A DNA stretch of 64,000 bases from the NCBI GenBank assembly GCA_903840265.1, contig CAIMFH010000185.1, positions 1-64,000 on the forward strand, given 5' to 3'. Under the pieces are notes generated by a model. The model saw only the letters and a list, made by a program, of their open reading frames with translations, was not told the DNA's origin and made no database searches. How positions within the stretch are numbered: the first letter of the stretch is position 1; every line of letters begins with the position of its first letter. The position numbers and the translations under genes are program-made. Source of the stretch: an uncultured Schlesneria sp. Its GTDB lineage: Bacteria; Planctomycetota; Planctomycetia; Planctomycetales; Planctomycetaceae. This document shows, piece after piece, positions 33,990-41,821 of this stretch.

Positions 33990-35402
33990 ATGTTCAGCAT
34001 CTTCGGGAAACAGAATCGTCTGTGCGATGGAATCAGCCGTCGTGAGATCCTGCGCGTTGGTGGTCTGGGGGCGTTCGGGCTGAGCTTGCCGTTTCTGGCT
34101 TCACAGCGCCAGACTCGGGCTGAGACGGTGCCGGGTGCCAATGCGGGCGCGAAGCGGGCTAAGTCGTGCATCGTACTGTTTCTGATGGGGGGGCCGCCGC
34201 AGCATTCGACGTGGGATCCCAAGCCGGATGCTCCGAAGGAAGTGCGGGGCGAGTTTGGTCCGATCAGCACCAGCGTGCCGGGGACTCAGTTCTGCGAACT
34301 GCTGCCGCGGATGTCGCAACTGGCCGACCGACTGGCCGTGCTGCGGGCTGTGTCGAGCAATGACAATGCGCATTCGTCGAGCGGCTATTACATGATGACT
34401 GGCCAGCCGCATGCGCCGATGAATTTTGAGAACGCCAATCCCGGCTTTCCGAATGACCATCCCAACATGGGTTCGATCGTTCGCAAGCTGGTCCCCGATC
34501 GTGGCAGCTTGCCCTCGTCGATTCGCCTGCCGCACCGGATCTTCAATACCGATGGCAGCGTCTGGCCGGGGCAGGATGCAGGCTTCCTTGGTCGATCTGT
34601 CGAACCGTGGTTATTGAATTGTAAGCCGGCCGATCCCGGCTTTCGCGTTGATGAACTGACGTTGAATGCGGAGATCTCTGATCATCGCCTGGCGGGACGC
34701 AGGACGTTGTTGGATCACGTCAACCAGCGATTGGATGCGACAGAGAAAGCTGGCAGCAAGAACGGCTATGGCCGGTTGGCCGAGCAGGCCTTCAATGTGC
34801 TGAATTCGAATGACTCGCGCCAGGCCTTTCAGCTCGATCGGGAATCGGCGGAGATGCGCGATCGGTATGGTCGCAATCAGTTTGGTCAAAGCGTACTGCT
34901 AGGCCGGCGACTGGTGGAGGCAGGAGTCTCGCTGGTTCAAGTTAACTGGTATCGCGGCGCGGATGAGCCATCAGACGCTCCTTGCTGGGATAGCCACGCG
35001 CGAGAAGCTGAACGGCTGAAGACCGTGCTTGCACCGCCTGCTGATCAAGCGATGTCGGCATTAATCCATGATCTGGAACAACGCGGCATGCTGGACGACA
35101 CGCTGGTCGTCTGCATGGCCGAATTCGGCCGCACGCCGCGATTTAACGGAGCCGGTGGTCGTGACCACTGGGGCCATGTCTATTCGGTCGCGATGGCTGG
35201 GGGCGGCATCAAGGGTGGTGTAGTCCACGGTTCGTCCGATGCGATCGGCGCGTATCCCGCCTCGGGTCGAGTCCAACCGCAAGACCTGACCGCCACCATC
35301 TTCCACTGTCTGGGCCTAAATCCCGAATCCGAGATCCACGACACACTCGGTCGACCAATCCCGATTAGTCGCGGCGATGTGATTCAGCAGATCCTGGCTT
35401 AG
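33990..35402 (+). CDS. DUF1501 family protein (first)
   Basis: 470 residues. The N-terminus has a twin-arginine signal, SRREILRVGG, followed by a hydrophobic stretch ending near Ala-Gln residues, so it is probably exported folded by Tat. The DUF1501 fold is alkaline-phosphatase/sulfatase-like: CIVLFLMGGPPQHSTWDPKP at the start, LRAVSSNDNAHSSSGYYMMT, and VCMAEFGRTPRFNGAGGRDH with the His-containing GGRDHWGHVYSV near the end. The family is very large in planctomycetes and is usually paired with DUF1549/DUF1553 cytochrome-like proteins. Its substrates are unknown. It is the first of three such genes in a row, separated by palindromic repeats. Confidence 0.9.
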   Translation: MFSIFGKQNRLCDGISRREILRVGGLGAFGLSLPFLASQRQTRAETVPGANAGAKRAKSCIVLFLMGGPPQHSTWDPKPDAPKEVRGEFGPISTSVPGTQFCELLPRMSQLADRLAVLRAVSSNDNAHSSSGYYMMTGQPHAPMNFENANPGFPNDHPNMGSIVRKLVPDRGSLPSSIRLPHRIFNTDGSVWPGQDAGFLGRSVEPWLLNCKPADPGFRVDELTLNAEISDHRLAGRRTLLDHVNQRLDATEKAGSKNGYGRLAEQAFNVLNSNDSRQAFQLDRESAEMRDRYGRNQFGQSVLLGRRLVEAGVSLVQVNWYRGADEPSDAPCWDSHAREAERLKTVLAPPADQAMSALIHDLEQRGMLDDTLVVCMAEFGRTPRFNGAGGRDHWGHVYSVAMAGGGIKGGVVHGSSDAIGAYPASGRVQPQDLTATIFHCLGLNPESEIHDTLGRPIPISRGDVIQQILA

Positions 35403-35529
35403 CGTTTAACCGCGTGGGCATCGCCCCGCGCGTGATGAAGAGTTGGACGACATTCTTCGATCGACTGATGATGAACAATTCTTATGTTGTCCCACTTCAC
35501 GCGCGGGGCGATGCCCACGCGGCTAAACG
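35403..35529. repeat. Long inverted repeat after first DUF1501 gene
   Basis: The left arm 35403-35440 starts directly after the stop codon (CGTTTAACCGCGTGGGCATC and on) and matches the reverse complement of the right arm 35495-35529 with only two differences over 35 bp: one substitution and a three-base insertion. A 54-bp loop lies between. The stem contains GCCCCGCGCGTGA. No second copy is seen in the window. Confidence 0.85.
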
Positions 35530-35703
35530 AGTAAGATGCATTACTGCAGGATCGATGATAATTCATGAACAACCCGGCCATGATCGATCCTCTCGGCGCG
35601 AGCTGCTCGCACCGACTCATGCTTCCCGCTGAGGTGCTGGGATAGCGATTGCACCCGCAGTACGGCGGGTTATGCTGCATGTGACGCAGCGTTGTGGGAA
35701 GAC

Positions 35704-35725
35704 GTTATGCTGAAGCATAACCTAC
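35704..35725. repeat. GTTATGCTGAAGCATAACCTAC repeat, copy 1 (22 bp)
   Basis: A 22-base sequence identical to 37315-37336. Its first 18 bases form a palindrome (GTTATGCT, GA, AGCATAAC). It contains an ATG (35707) in frame with the second DUF1501 gene. Confidence 0.85.
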
Positions 35726-35742
35726 GGGAAGAGGCTTTTTGC

Positions 35743-37179
35743 ATGCATCCTATGCCCCAAGTCGAGAGATCTTCGCGCCGCGCTTTCTTGTCGCAGGCGG
35801 GGGGTGGGTTTGGGGCGATCGCTTTGGCTTCACTGCTGGCTGATGATGGCCGCGGTTTGGGTGGCGAGAAATCGGCTCAGGCCGATGCTGGGGTGCAGCC
35901 GCATTTTGCTCCGCGCGTCAAACGCGTGATCTGGCTGTTCATGCATGGCGGGCCCAGTCATGTCGATCTGTTCGATCCGAAGTTGGATTTGATTCGCTAT
36001 GCGGGCAAGCCGCTACCCGAGAGCTTTGGCAGCGTGATGACGCGTCGAAAGGTGGCGGAGAATCCACTGCTGGCACCGGTCAAACCGTTTCAGCAGCGCG
36101 GTGAATCGGGGCTGCCGGTCAGCGACTTCCTGCCTGAGATCGCCAGTCATGCCGATGAACTGTGCGTGATTCGCAGTATGCACGGTGACAGTGTCAATCA
36201 TCCGCAGTCCGTCTATCAGATGAATACCGGCAACATCCTGATGGGACGGCCGAGTGTCGGTAGTTGGGTCTCGTATGGACTGGGAAGTGAGAATCGTGAT
36301 CTGCCCGCGTTTGTCGTGCTGCCTGATCCGAGTGGCGGTGTCAAAGGGGGCCCGCCGGCGTGGGGGAGTGGTTACCTGCCTGCGAACTACCAGGGAGTGA
36401 CGATGCGAGCGGGGTCGCAGCCGATTCTGCATCTGCGACCGCAGCCGCAAATCAGCACGGCTCAGCAACGCTCGACGCTCGACCTGATTCAGCAATTGAA
36501 CCGAGATCACCTGGCCTTACGCGACAACGATGATGAACTGGCCGCTCGGATGCGAGCTTATGAACTGGCCTACCGGATGCAGACCGCGGCACCGGAACTG
36601 GTGGATTTGACAGGTGAGACGGCAGACACTCAGGCGATGTACGGACTCGATCAGAAGGATACTCGGGACTTTGGTCAGCGCTGCCTGCTGGCTCGGCGAA
36701 TGGCGGAACGCGGTGTTCGGTTCGTGCAGGTCTATTCGGGCGATACGAATGGCTGGGACGCCCACAGCGATGTGATGAAGAATCACACGCAGATGTGCCG
36801 GGCGACCGATAAGCCGGTCGCCGCGTTACTGACCGACCTCAAGCAACGCGGCTTGTGGGACGACACATTGGTGATCTGGGGCGGTGAGTTTGGTCGCATG
36901 CCGATGAGTGAGCAAGGGACGGGCCGAGACCATAATCCTTGGGGCTATTCGGTGTGGCTGGCGGGTGGCGGTGTGAAACCGGGGATGGCTTACGGGGCGA
37001 CTGACGACGTGGGCTTGCGAGCGACTGAGAAGCCGGTACACGTTCGTAACTTCCATGCGACGTTGCTGCATCTACTCGGCTTAGATCCGCACTCGCTGTC
37101 GTATTTTCATAATGGCTTGAACGAGCGGCTGATCGGTCCGTCGGATGATGTTGAGATCGTGAAGGAGATCCTGAGTTAG
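35743..37179 (+). CDS. DUF1501 family protein (second)
   Basis: 478 residues from ATG 35743. In-frame ATG 35707 lies inside a repeat and would add MLKHNLREEAFC; the frame opens at 35692. The signal SSRRAFLSQAGGGFGAIALA is twin-arginine-like. The DUF1501 fold has VIWLFMHGGPSHVDLFDPKL, LCVIRSMHGDSVNHPQSVYQ, VYSGDTNGWDAHSDVMKNHT, and VIWGGEFGRMPMSEQGTGRD followed by HNPWGYSVWLAGGG. The conserved Asp/His residues of the phosphatase-like metal site look preserved. It differs clearly from the first DUF1501 protein, so it is not a recent duplicate. It is probably exported and works with the DUF1549/DUF1553 protein encoded next. Confidence 0.9.
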   Translation: MHPMPQVERSSRRAFLSQAGGGFGAIALASLLADDGRGLGGEKSAQADAGVQPHFAPRVKRVIWLFMHGGPSHVDLFDPKLDLIRYAGKPLPESFGSVMTRRKVAENPLLAPVKPFQQRGESGLPVSDFLPEIASHADELCVIRSMHGDSVNHPQSVYQMNTGNILMGRPSVGSWVSYGLGSENRDLPAFVVLPDPSGGVKGGPPAWGSGYLPANYQGVTMRAGSQPILHLRPQPQISTAQQRSTLDLIQQLNRDHLALRDNDDELAARMRAYELAYRMQTAAPELVDLTGETADTQAMYGLDQKDTRDFGQRCLLARRMAERGVRFVQVYSGDTNGWDAHSDVMKNHTQMCRATDKPVAALLTDLKQRGLWDDTLVIWGGEFGRMPMSEQGTGRDHNPWGYSVWLAGGGVKPGMAYGATDDVGLRATEKPVHVRNFHATLLHLLGLDPHSLSYFHNGLNERLIGPSDDVEIVKEILS

Positions 37180-37191
37180 ACTCCTGTCTTA

Positions 37192-37296
37192 TCTGAGCGG
37201 GGCGGCGTAAGCCCCCTGGCACTACGCGAATCGAGGTCCTGTGGCTAGCAGAGTCGGAGAACAGATGGGCCAGGGGGCTTACGTCCCCCGCTCAGA
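37192..37296. repeat. Long inverted repeat after second DUF1501 gene
   Basis: The left arm 37192-37220 (TCTGAGCGGGGCGGCGTAAG, then CCCCCTGGC) is the reverse complement, with a few mismatches, of the right arm 37269-37296 (GCCAGGGGGCTTACG, then TCCCCCGCTCAGA). The loop is 48 bp. The sequence is unrelated to the repeat at 35403-35529. Confidence 0.82.
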
Positions 37297-37314
37297 AGTT
37301 CATAAGAAAGAAGA

Positions 37315-37336
37315 GTTATGCTGAAGCATAACCTAC
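37315..37336. repeat. GTTATGCTGAAGCATAACCTAC repeat, copy 2 (22 bp)
   Basis: Identical to 35704-35725. Here the ATG in the palindrome (37318) is the only plausible start of the DUF1549/DUF1553 gene, so the repeat supplies its first residues MLKHNL. Confidence 0.85.
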
Positions 37337-39285
37337 AAAAGACGTCTCTCCTGATCGCGATTGTCGGCTTGTTCCCGACAATGGTGGTCGGTCAGGAGGA
37401 CGTTGCGCCGGTTGTTCGCAAGGACGTTGAAGAAGAACTGCTCGTGTCCGAAACGCCGTTGACGGATGCCGATCGTGATCATTGGGCCTTTCGCGCGGTG
37501 ACTCGACCGGCGTTGCCGGCAGTACGCCAAGGCGAATGGCCGCGGAATGGGTTGGATAGTTTCATTCTCTCGCGTTTGGAGTTGGCGACGCTGAAGCCCA
37601 CAGGCGAGGCGGATCGAGCCGTGCTGTTGCGGCGGTTGTCTTTCGATCTGATTGGGTTGCCACCGACACCTACTGAGCTAGCCGACTTCGAATCGGATGC
37701 TGCTGCCGATGCCTATGAGCGGCAGGTGGAGCGGTTGCTGACCTTGCCGGGTTATGGCGAGCGATGGGGGCAACATTGGCTCGACCTGGCTCGGTTCGCA
37801 GAGACTGATGGGTTTGAACATGACAAGGTGCGTGCCGACGCCTGGAAGTATCGTGATTGGGTGATTGGGGCGTTCAATGAAAACATGCCTTACGATCGCT
37901 TCGCCCAACTGCAGATTGCGGGCGATGAATTGGACGATGGATCGCAAGCGGTGGCGACGATGTTCTGCTTGTCGGGGCCGGATATGCCCGACATCAACGA
38001 TCAGCTCGAGCGTCGACATTTGATGCTGAACGAGATGACAGCGACCGTCGGGGCGGTCTTTTTAGGTCTGCAGGTTGGTTGCGCCGAGTGTCACGATCAC
38101 AAGTACGATCCGATCAGCCAGGCCGACTTCTATCGCCTGCGCGCAGTCTTCGAAACTGGCGTCCCCGTGCTGAAGCGTGATGCTCCGTATTCGCAGTTGA
38201 AGCAACAGGGCGAGGTGATTCCGGCCCGGTTCTGGATTCGGGGCGATCATCGTCGGGCTGGACCGAAGATTGAAGCGGCGTTCCCAAGGATCGCCAGTGA
38301 GAAAGCGATTGGCGACGCACCGAACAATGGCATGTCGCCGCGCGCGGCGTTCGCTGAATGGTTGACTCGTCCGGACAACCCGTTGACGGCGCGCGTGATG
38401 GTGAATCGAGTCTGGAGGCACCACTTCGGACGAGGCCTGTTCGAGACACCCAGCGATGTCGGTCTGCTGAATGCGGAACCGTCGCATCCCGAGTTGCTCG
38501 ATTGGCTGGCGTCGGAGTTTCAGGCTCACGGCTGGGATCTGAAGTGGCTGCATCGTCAAATCGTGACCTCGGCAACTTATCGGCAAGCGAGTCGCATGCC
38601 GGTGGGAGATTCGGAATGGGAGCGGCGGCTGCAGCTTGATCCTAGCAACGTGCTCTACAGTCGAGGAAACCGGCGGCGATTGGATGCGGAATCCATTCGT
38701 GATGCGATGTTGCAGGTGTCAGGAATGCTGGCGGATGAACGAGGGGGTCCTGGAGTGATGCCGCCATTGCCACCGGAACTGGTCGAGACGCTCTTGAAAG
38801 GGCAATGGGTCACCAGCCCGCGCGCGGCCGATCATGATCGCCGCAGCGTCTATCTGTTCGCTCGCCGAAATCTGCGATACCCGCTGTTTGAGGTCTTCGA
38901 TCGTCCTGATGCCAATGCCAGTTGTGCAGTCCGCAATCGCTCGACAACGCCGACTCAATCGCTGCTGCTGTTGAATAGCGAGCTGGCACTGAAGGCGGCT
39001 CGACATCTGGCAGGCGAGATATCGCGCGAGTCGACAGACAACGAACCGCCGATCGATCGCTTATTCCGCCGAGCGTTCGCGCGTCGACCAACGTCCGAGG
39101 AAACTGCGCGAATCCGTAGTTTCATCCTCGACGAACACGATGGCTTGTTGAAAGAAAATCGGAGCGATGAACGACTGGCGCTGCCTTATGAAATGGATCT
39201 TCATGTTGATCGATACATCGCGGCGGCTTGGGTCGAAGTCTGCCTGGCCGTGCTGAACGCCAGTGAAATGCTGTATGTGGACTGA
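37318..39285 (+). CDS. DUF1549/DUF1553 (PSCyt2/PSD1) exported protein
   Basis: 655 residues. The signal peptide MLKHNLQKTSLLIAIVGLFP is followed by TMVVGQ. The N-terminal part has the DUF1549 (PSCyt2) domain: FRAVTRPALPAV, LDSFILSRLELATLKPTGEA, LSFDLIGLPPTPTELADFES, and GYGERWGQHWLDLARFAETD. Midway, VGCAECHDHKYDPISQADFY carries the C-x-x-C-H of a possible haem site. The DUF1553 (PSD1) domain forms the C-terminus: NPLTARVMVNRVWRHHFGRG, SDVGLLNAEPSHPELLDWLA, STTPTQSLLLLNSELALKAA. No separate N-terminal cytochrome c domain (PSCyt1) is present, a short form of the family. Paired with DUF1501 proteins; function in the group is unproven. Confidence 0.9.
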   Translation: MLKHNLQKTSLLIAIVGLFPTMVVGQEDVAPVVRKDVEEELLVSETPLTDADRDHWAFRAVTRPALPAVRQGEWPRNGLDSFILSRLELATLKPTGEADRAVLLRRLSFDLIGLPPTPTELADFESDAAADAYERQVERLLTLPGYGERWGQHWLDLARFAETDGFEHDKVRADAWKYRDWVIGAFNENMPYDRFAQLQIAGDELDDGSQAVATMFCLSGPDMPDINDQLERRHLMLNEMTATVGAVFLGLQVGCAECHDHKYDPISQADFYRLRAVFETGVPVLKRDAPYSQLKQQGEVIPARFWIRGDHRRAGPKIEAAFPRIASEKAIGDAPNNGMSPRAAFAEWLTRPDNPLTARVMVNRVWRHHFGRGLFETPSDVGLLNAEPSHPELLDWLASEFQAHGWDLKWLHRQIVTSATYRQASRMPVGDSEWERRLQLDPSNVLYSRGNRRRLDAESIRDAMLQVSGMLADERGGPGVMPPLPPELVETLLKGQWVTSPRAADHDRRSVYLFARRNLRYPLFEVFDRPDANASCAVRNRSTTPTQSLLLLNSELALKAARHLAGEISRESTDNEPPIDRLFRRAFARRPTSEETARIRSFILDEHDGLLKENRSDERLALPYEMDLHVDRYIAAAWVEVCLAVLNASEMLYVD

Positions 39286-39330
39286 ATCGCGGCGAGTTGA
39301 GAAGCATTGATCGTGATCGGGCAAGGCGCT

Positions 39331-40371
39331 ATGCAAACGAATGTGAATGCCAATCGTCGCAGGGGAATCACCCTGGTCGAAGTGATCGTGGTCATCATCA
39401 TTGTCGCGTTGTTCTTGGGGTTGCTCATCCCGTCCATTCTTGGTGCCCGCGAAGCCGCACGAAGAACACAGTGCAAGAATAATCTCAAGCAGATTGGGCT
39501 GGCGCTGCACAACTATCACGACACATCCAACACTTTTCCGCCGGGATATGTACTCGGGGAGAATAGTCCTTACCTCGGTTGGGGTTGGGGAGTGATGATT
39601 ACTCCCTACATTGATGGCAGCCCTTACTACAGCCGGATTTCTGGACGTTTTGGGAATGGTCTTCAACACGAATTTCTGAATGCGCAGTTGAATCCGAGTT
39701 ATCCTGGCTACAAATGTCCGTCCTCGCCTGCGACAAACACGATCCCGCATGCCAGCGTCGTCAGCACGGATGTTGATGAGTGGCAAGTCACACCAGGAAC
39801 CATCGATGTGCCAGACACGTTCTCACGACTCACCTATTTCGGTGTCGCAGGTTATCTGCAGGAGCGTGTCGGCGGGATTGCTCCACAAGCTTCAGGTGAA
39901 CCACCAGCCGCCGAGCCATTCGTCAACGCCGGAAGTTTGGGCAACATCGGAATGCCGTTCTCACTGGAACACAGATATTGTGACCACCAGAACTTCGGGG
40001 GGATCTTCGGTCAGAACAGTCGTGTCAGACTGAAAGACATCCATGATGGAACGTCACAAGTGATCATGGTTGGGGAGCGATACGTCCCGCGGAATACAGG
40101 TGCGAACAGCATTGGGCACGGCACCTGGATTGGGGTTCCAGACTGTACCACGGCGGCTGGATTGGCGATGTCCCTGGGCGATACCAGCATCCGACTGAAC
40201 GCTGGGGCGAGAACGCGAACTGAGACGACAGGCTTTGGCAGCCATCACAGCGGCGGTGCTCATTTCCTACTGGCAGATGGATCTGTTCGATTCCTCGCCA
40301 ATAGCATGAACATTCAATCTTATCGCATGGTTTCCGTGATTGACGATAATCCGCCTGGGGACGAGTTCTGA
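39331..40371 (+). CDS. DUF1559 pseudopilin-like protein (third, divergent)
   Basis: 346 residues from ATG 39331; a TTG 24 bp upstream is in frame. The prepilin signal is RRRGITLVEVIVVIIIVALF, with cleavage between Gly and Ile and Glu at mature position 5. Then come [20 protein letters not shown] and LHNYHDTSNTFPPGYV of DUF1559, and C-terminal HHSGGAHFLLADGSVRFL, the H-X9-DG motif. It is much more divergent than the pair at 5.9-8.8 kb and lacks their linked lipoprotein gene. It follows the DUF1553 gene by 45 bp, so it is probably cotranscribed, an arrangement common in planctomycetes. Confidence 0.9.
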   Translation: MQTNVNANRRRGITLVEVIVVIIIVALFLGLLIPSILGAREAARRTQCKNNLKQIGLALHNYHDTSNTFPPGYVLGENSPYLGWGWGVMITPYIDGSPYYSRISGRFGNGLQHEFLNAQLNPSYPGYKCPSSPATNTIPHASVVSTDVDEWQVTPGTIDVPDTFSRLTYFGVAGYLQERVGGIAPQASGEPPAAEPFVNAGSLGNIGMPFSLEHRYCDHQNFGGIFGQNSRVRLKDIHDGTSQVIMVGERYVPRNTGANSIGHGTWIGVPDCTTAAGLAMSLGDTSIRLNAGARTRTETTGFGSHHSGGAHFLLADGSVRFLANSMNIQSYRMVSVIDDNPPGDEF

Positions 40372-40377
40372 TCCAAA

Positions 40378-41169
40378 CTAACCAACAAACTGGCGTATCG
40401 CCGCGTTGACCAATTCGGGTTGCTCCATCGGGGCCATGTGACCGGCGTTGGGGATTTGGACGAATGCGGCGTTGGGGATCTGCTCGGCGATCGATTTCAT
40501 TTCGGCGGCGGGTGAGATGGCGTCGTGTTCGCCGCAGATGATGAGCGTTGGCAGTTGCAGGCTCGGGAGCCACGCGGTGACATCGGGGCGGACGGCCATG
40601 CCACGGTGGGCCGCAGCGATGGCGACGGGGTTGGATGCCATCACCATTTCACGAACTTTGGCGATGATCGCGGGGCAGTGGTCGTCGGAGCATTTGGCGA
40701 ACAGCTTGGGCATCATCGCCCAGGCGACTGGTTCCGGTCCTTCTCGTAACACGATGTCGGCCATCTTCAGGCGATTGGCGGCGGCTTCGGGGGAATCGGC
40801 GGCGGCGCGGCTATCGCAGATGATCAGCTTGGAGACTCGTGACGGATGTCGCTGCACGAACTGCCAGCCGATGTAGCCGCCCATCGACAGGCCACAGAAG
40901 GTGACGGGGACGCGGACGGGGAGGGCCTCGAGCAGGTCGGCCAGATCATCGGCGAACTGCTCCATCGAGACGGAGTACAGAGCGCCGTCGGTGCCACCGA
41001 ATCCGCGCAGGTCGGGGGCGATGACGCGATGCGTGCGCGAGAACTCGGCGATCTGGGCTTCCCACATCGTGTAGTTGAGCGGGAATCCATGCACGAACAG
41101 GATGACGGGGCCTTCGCCTTCGTCGGCCACTCGAAAGCGAACGCCTTTTACGTCGACTTCACGCAACAT
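40378..41169 (-). CDS. Alpha/beta hydrolase
   Basis: 263 residues from ATG 41169, which has AAGGAG eight bases upstream; the frame opens earlier at 41262. The fold starts with ILFVHGFPLNYTMWEAQI (oxyanion HG), then APDLRGFGGTDG, nucleophile elbow GLSMGGYIG with the catalytic Ser, ICGEHDAISPAAEMKSI with the Asp, and NAGHMAPMEQPELVNAAI with the His. The triad is complete. It is a cytoplasmic esterase, lactonase or related hydrolase; the substrate is not predictable. A terminator-like hairpin separates it from rpsU upstream. Confidence 0.9.
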   Translation of the reverse strand: MLREVDVKGVRFRVADEGEGPVILFVHGFPLNYTMWEAQIAEFSRTHRVIAPDLRGFGGTDGALYSVSMEQFADDLADLLEALPVRVPVTFCGLSMGGYIGWQFVQRHPSRVSKLIICDSRAAADSPEAAANRLKMADIVLREGPEPVAWAMMPKLFAKCSDDHCPAIIAKVREMVMASNPVAIAAAHRGMAVRPDVTAWLPSLQLPTLIICGEHDAISPAAEMKSIAEQIPNAAFVQIPNAGHMAPMEQPELVNAAIRQFVG

Positions 41170-41206
41170 CGGATGGGCTCCTTCGAATCGATCGCAAAGA
41201 ATGACA

Positions 41207-41228
41207 CAGGCCGGACGAAGCCGGCCTG
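41207..41228 (-). terminator. Terminator-like hairpin after rpsU
   Basis: On the minus strand CAGGCCGG pairs perfectly with CCGGCCTG around the six-base loop CTTCGT, followed by TGTCATTCTTT. It lies 30 bp after the rpsU stop and before the hydrolase start. Confidence 0.7.
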
Positions 41229-41258
41229 GTGATGTCTGCGTGGCAATCGTTTGACGAA

Positions 41259-41465
41259 TCAAACGGTTCCGGTGTTACCGACCATGCGTTGAATCTTGGC
41301 GCGGCGTTCGGCGCGACGACGAGAGCGGCGGCTGGTTTCGCTTGGCTTTTCATAGAATTCGCGCCGACGCATTTCCTTCTTGATGCCGGCATGCTCAACC
41401 AACTTACGAAACCGCTTCACTGCATCGTTAATCGACTCGTTATCCCGCAACCGCAACTTGACCAC
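41259..41465 (-). CDS. rpsU: 30S ribosomal protein S21
   Basis: 68 residues with GTG start, preceded by GGAGGA at close spacing. The sequence [20 protein letters not shown], then [15 protein letters not shown] and a run of Arg ([17 protein letters not shown]), is the S21 family in full length. S21 is a small basic protein of the 30S subunit involved in initiation on many mRNAs. The strong Shine-Dalgarno and the hairpin after the gene support an independent transcript. Confidence 0.96.
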   Translation of the reverse strand: MVKLRLRDNESINDAVKRFRKLVEHAGIKKEMRRREFYEKPSETSRRSRRRAERRAKIQRMVGNTGTV

Positions 41466-41693
41466 ACAGTCCTCCGTCAGGGTTATTCAAGAACTACCCA
41501 AAAAATGCCGCCGGTCGACCGGCACCATCGCCGAAACCTCTGAAGCGGACCGAGGATTCTAGCGGGTGAGCTAGTCAGTGGGAAGTCAGGCCGAAAATTG
41601 AATTTCTGGCGAGTTTTGGGTCGCGCGCCGGTGGCTGACTCGAAAAGAGTGGTCTCGAGACGAGCGGCGCAAGTGATTATAGGTAAAGGTATT

Positions 41694-41787
41694 AACGCAA
41701 AGGCGCAAAGGCGCGAAGGCGCAAAGGGGGGCCGGTCGATTGGTCACTGCTCTTCTTTGCGCCTTCGCGCCTTTGCGCCTTTGCGTT
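41694..41787. repeat. Perfect inverted repeat, AACGCAAAGG family
   Basis: The left arm 41694-41726 and the right arm 41755-41787 are perfect reverse complements over 33 bp, each made of internally repeated GCAAAGGCGC-type steps. The loop is 28 bp. The motif matches the arms that flank 19662-20243. It lies in the 356-bp gap between rpsU and the esterase gene; nothing else is seen in that gap. Confidence 0.9.
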
Positions 41788-41821
41788 CCTTTGATCACCG
41801 ATTCGTGACAGATTTGAGGTG

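Noticed and set aside
41694-41787. Possible CRISPR-like array because of repeated GCAAAGGCGC units
   Set aside because: The units are contiguous and palindromic with no unique spacers; no cas genes lie nearby.
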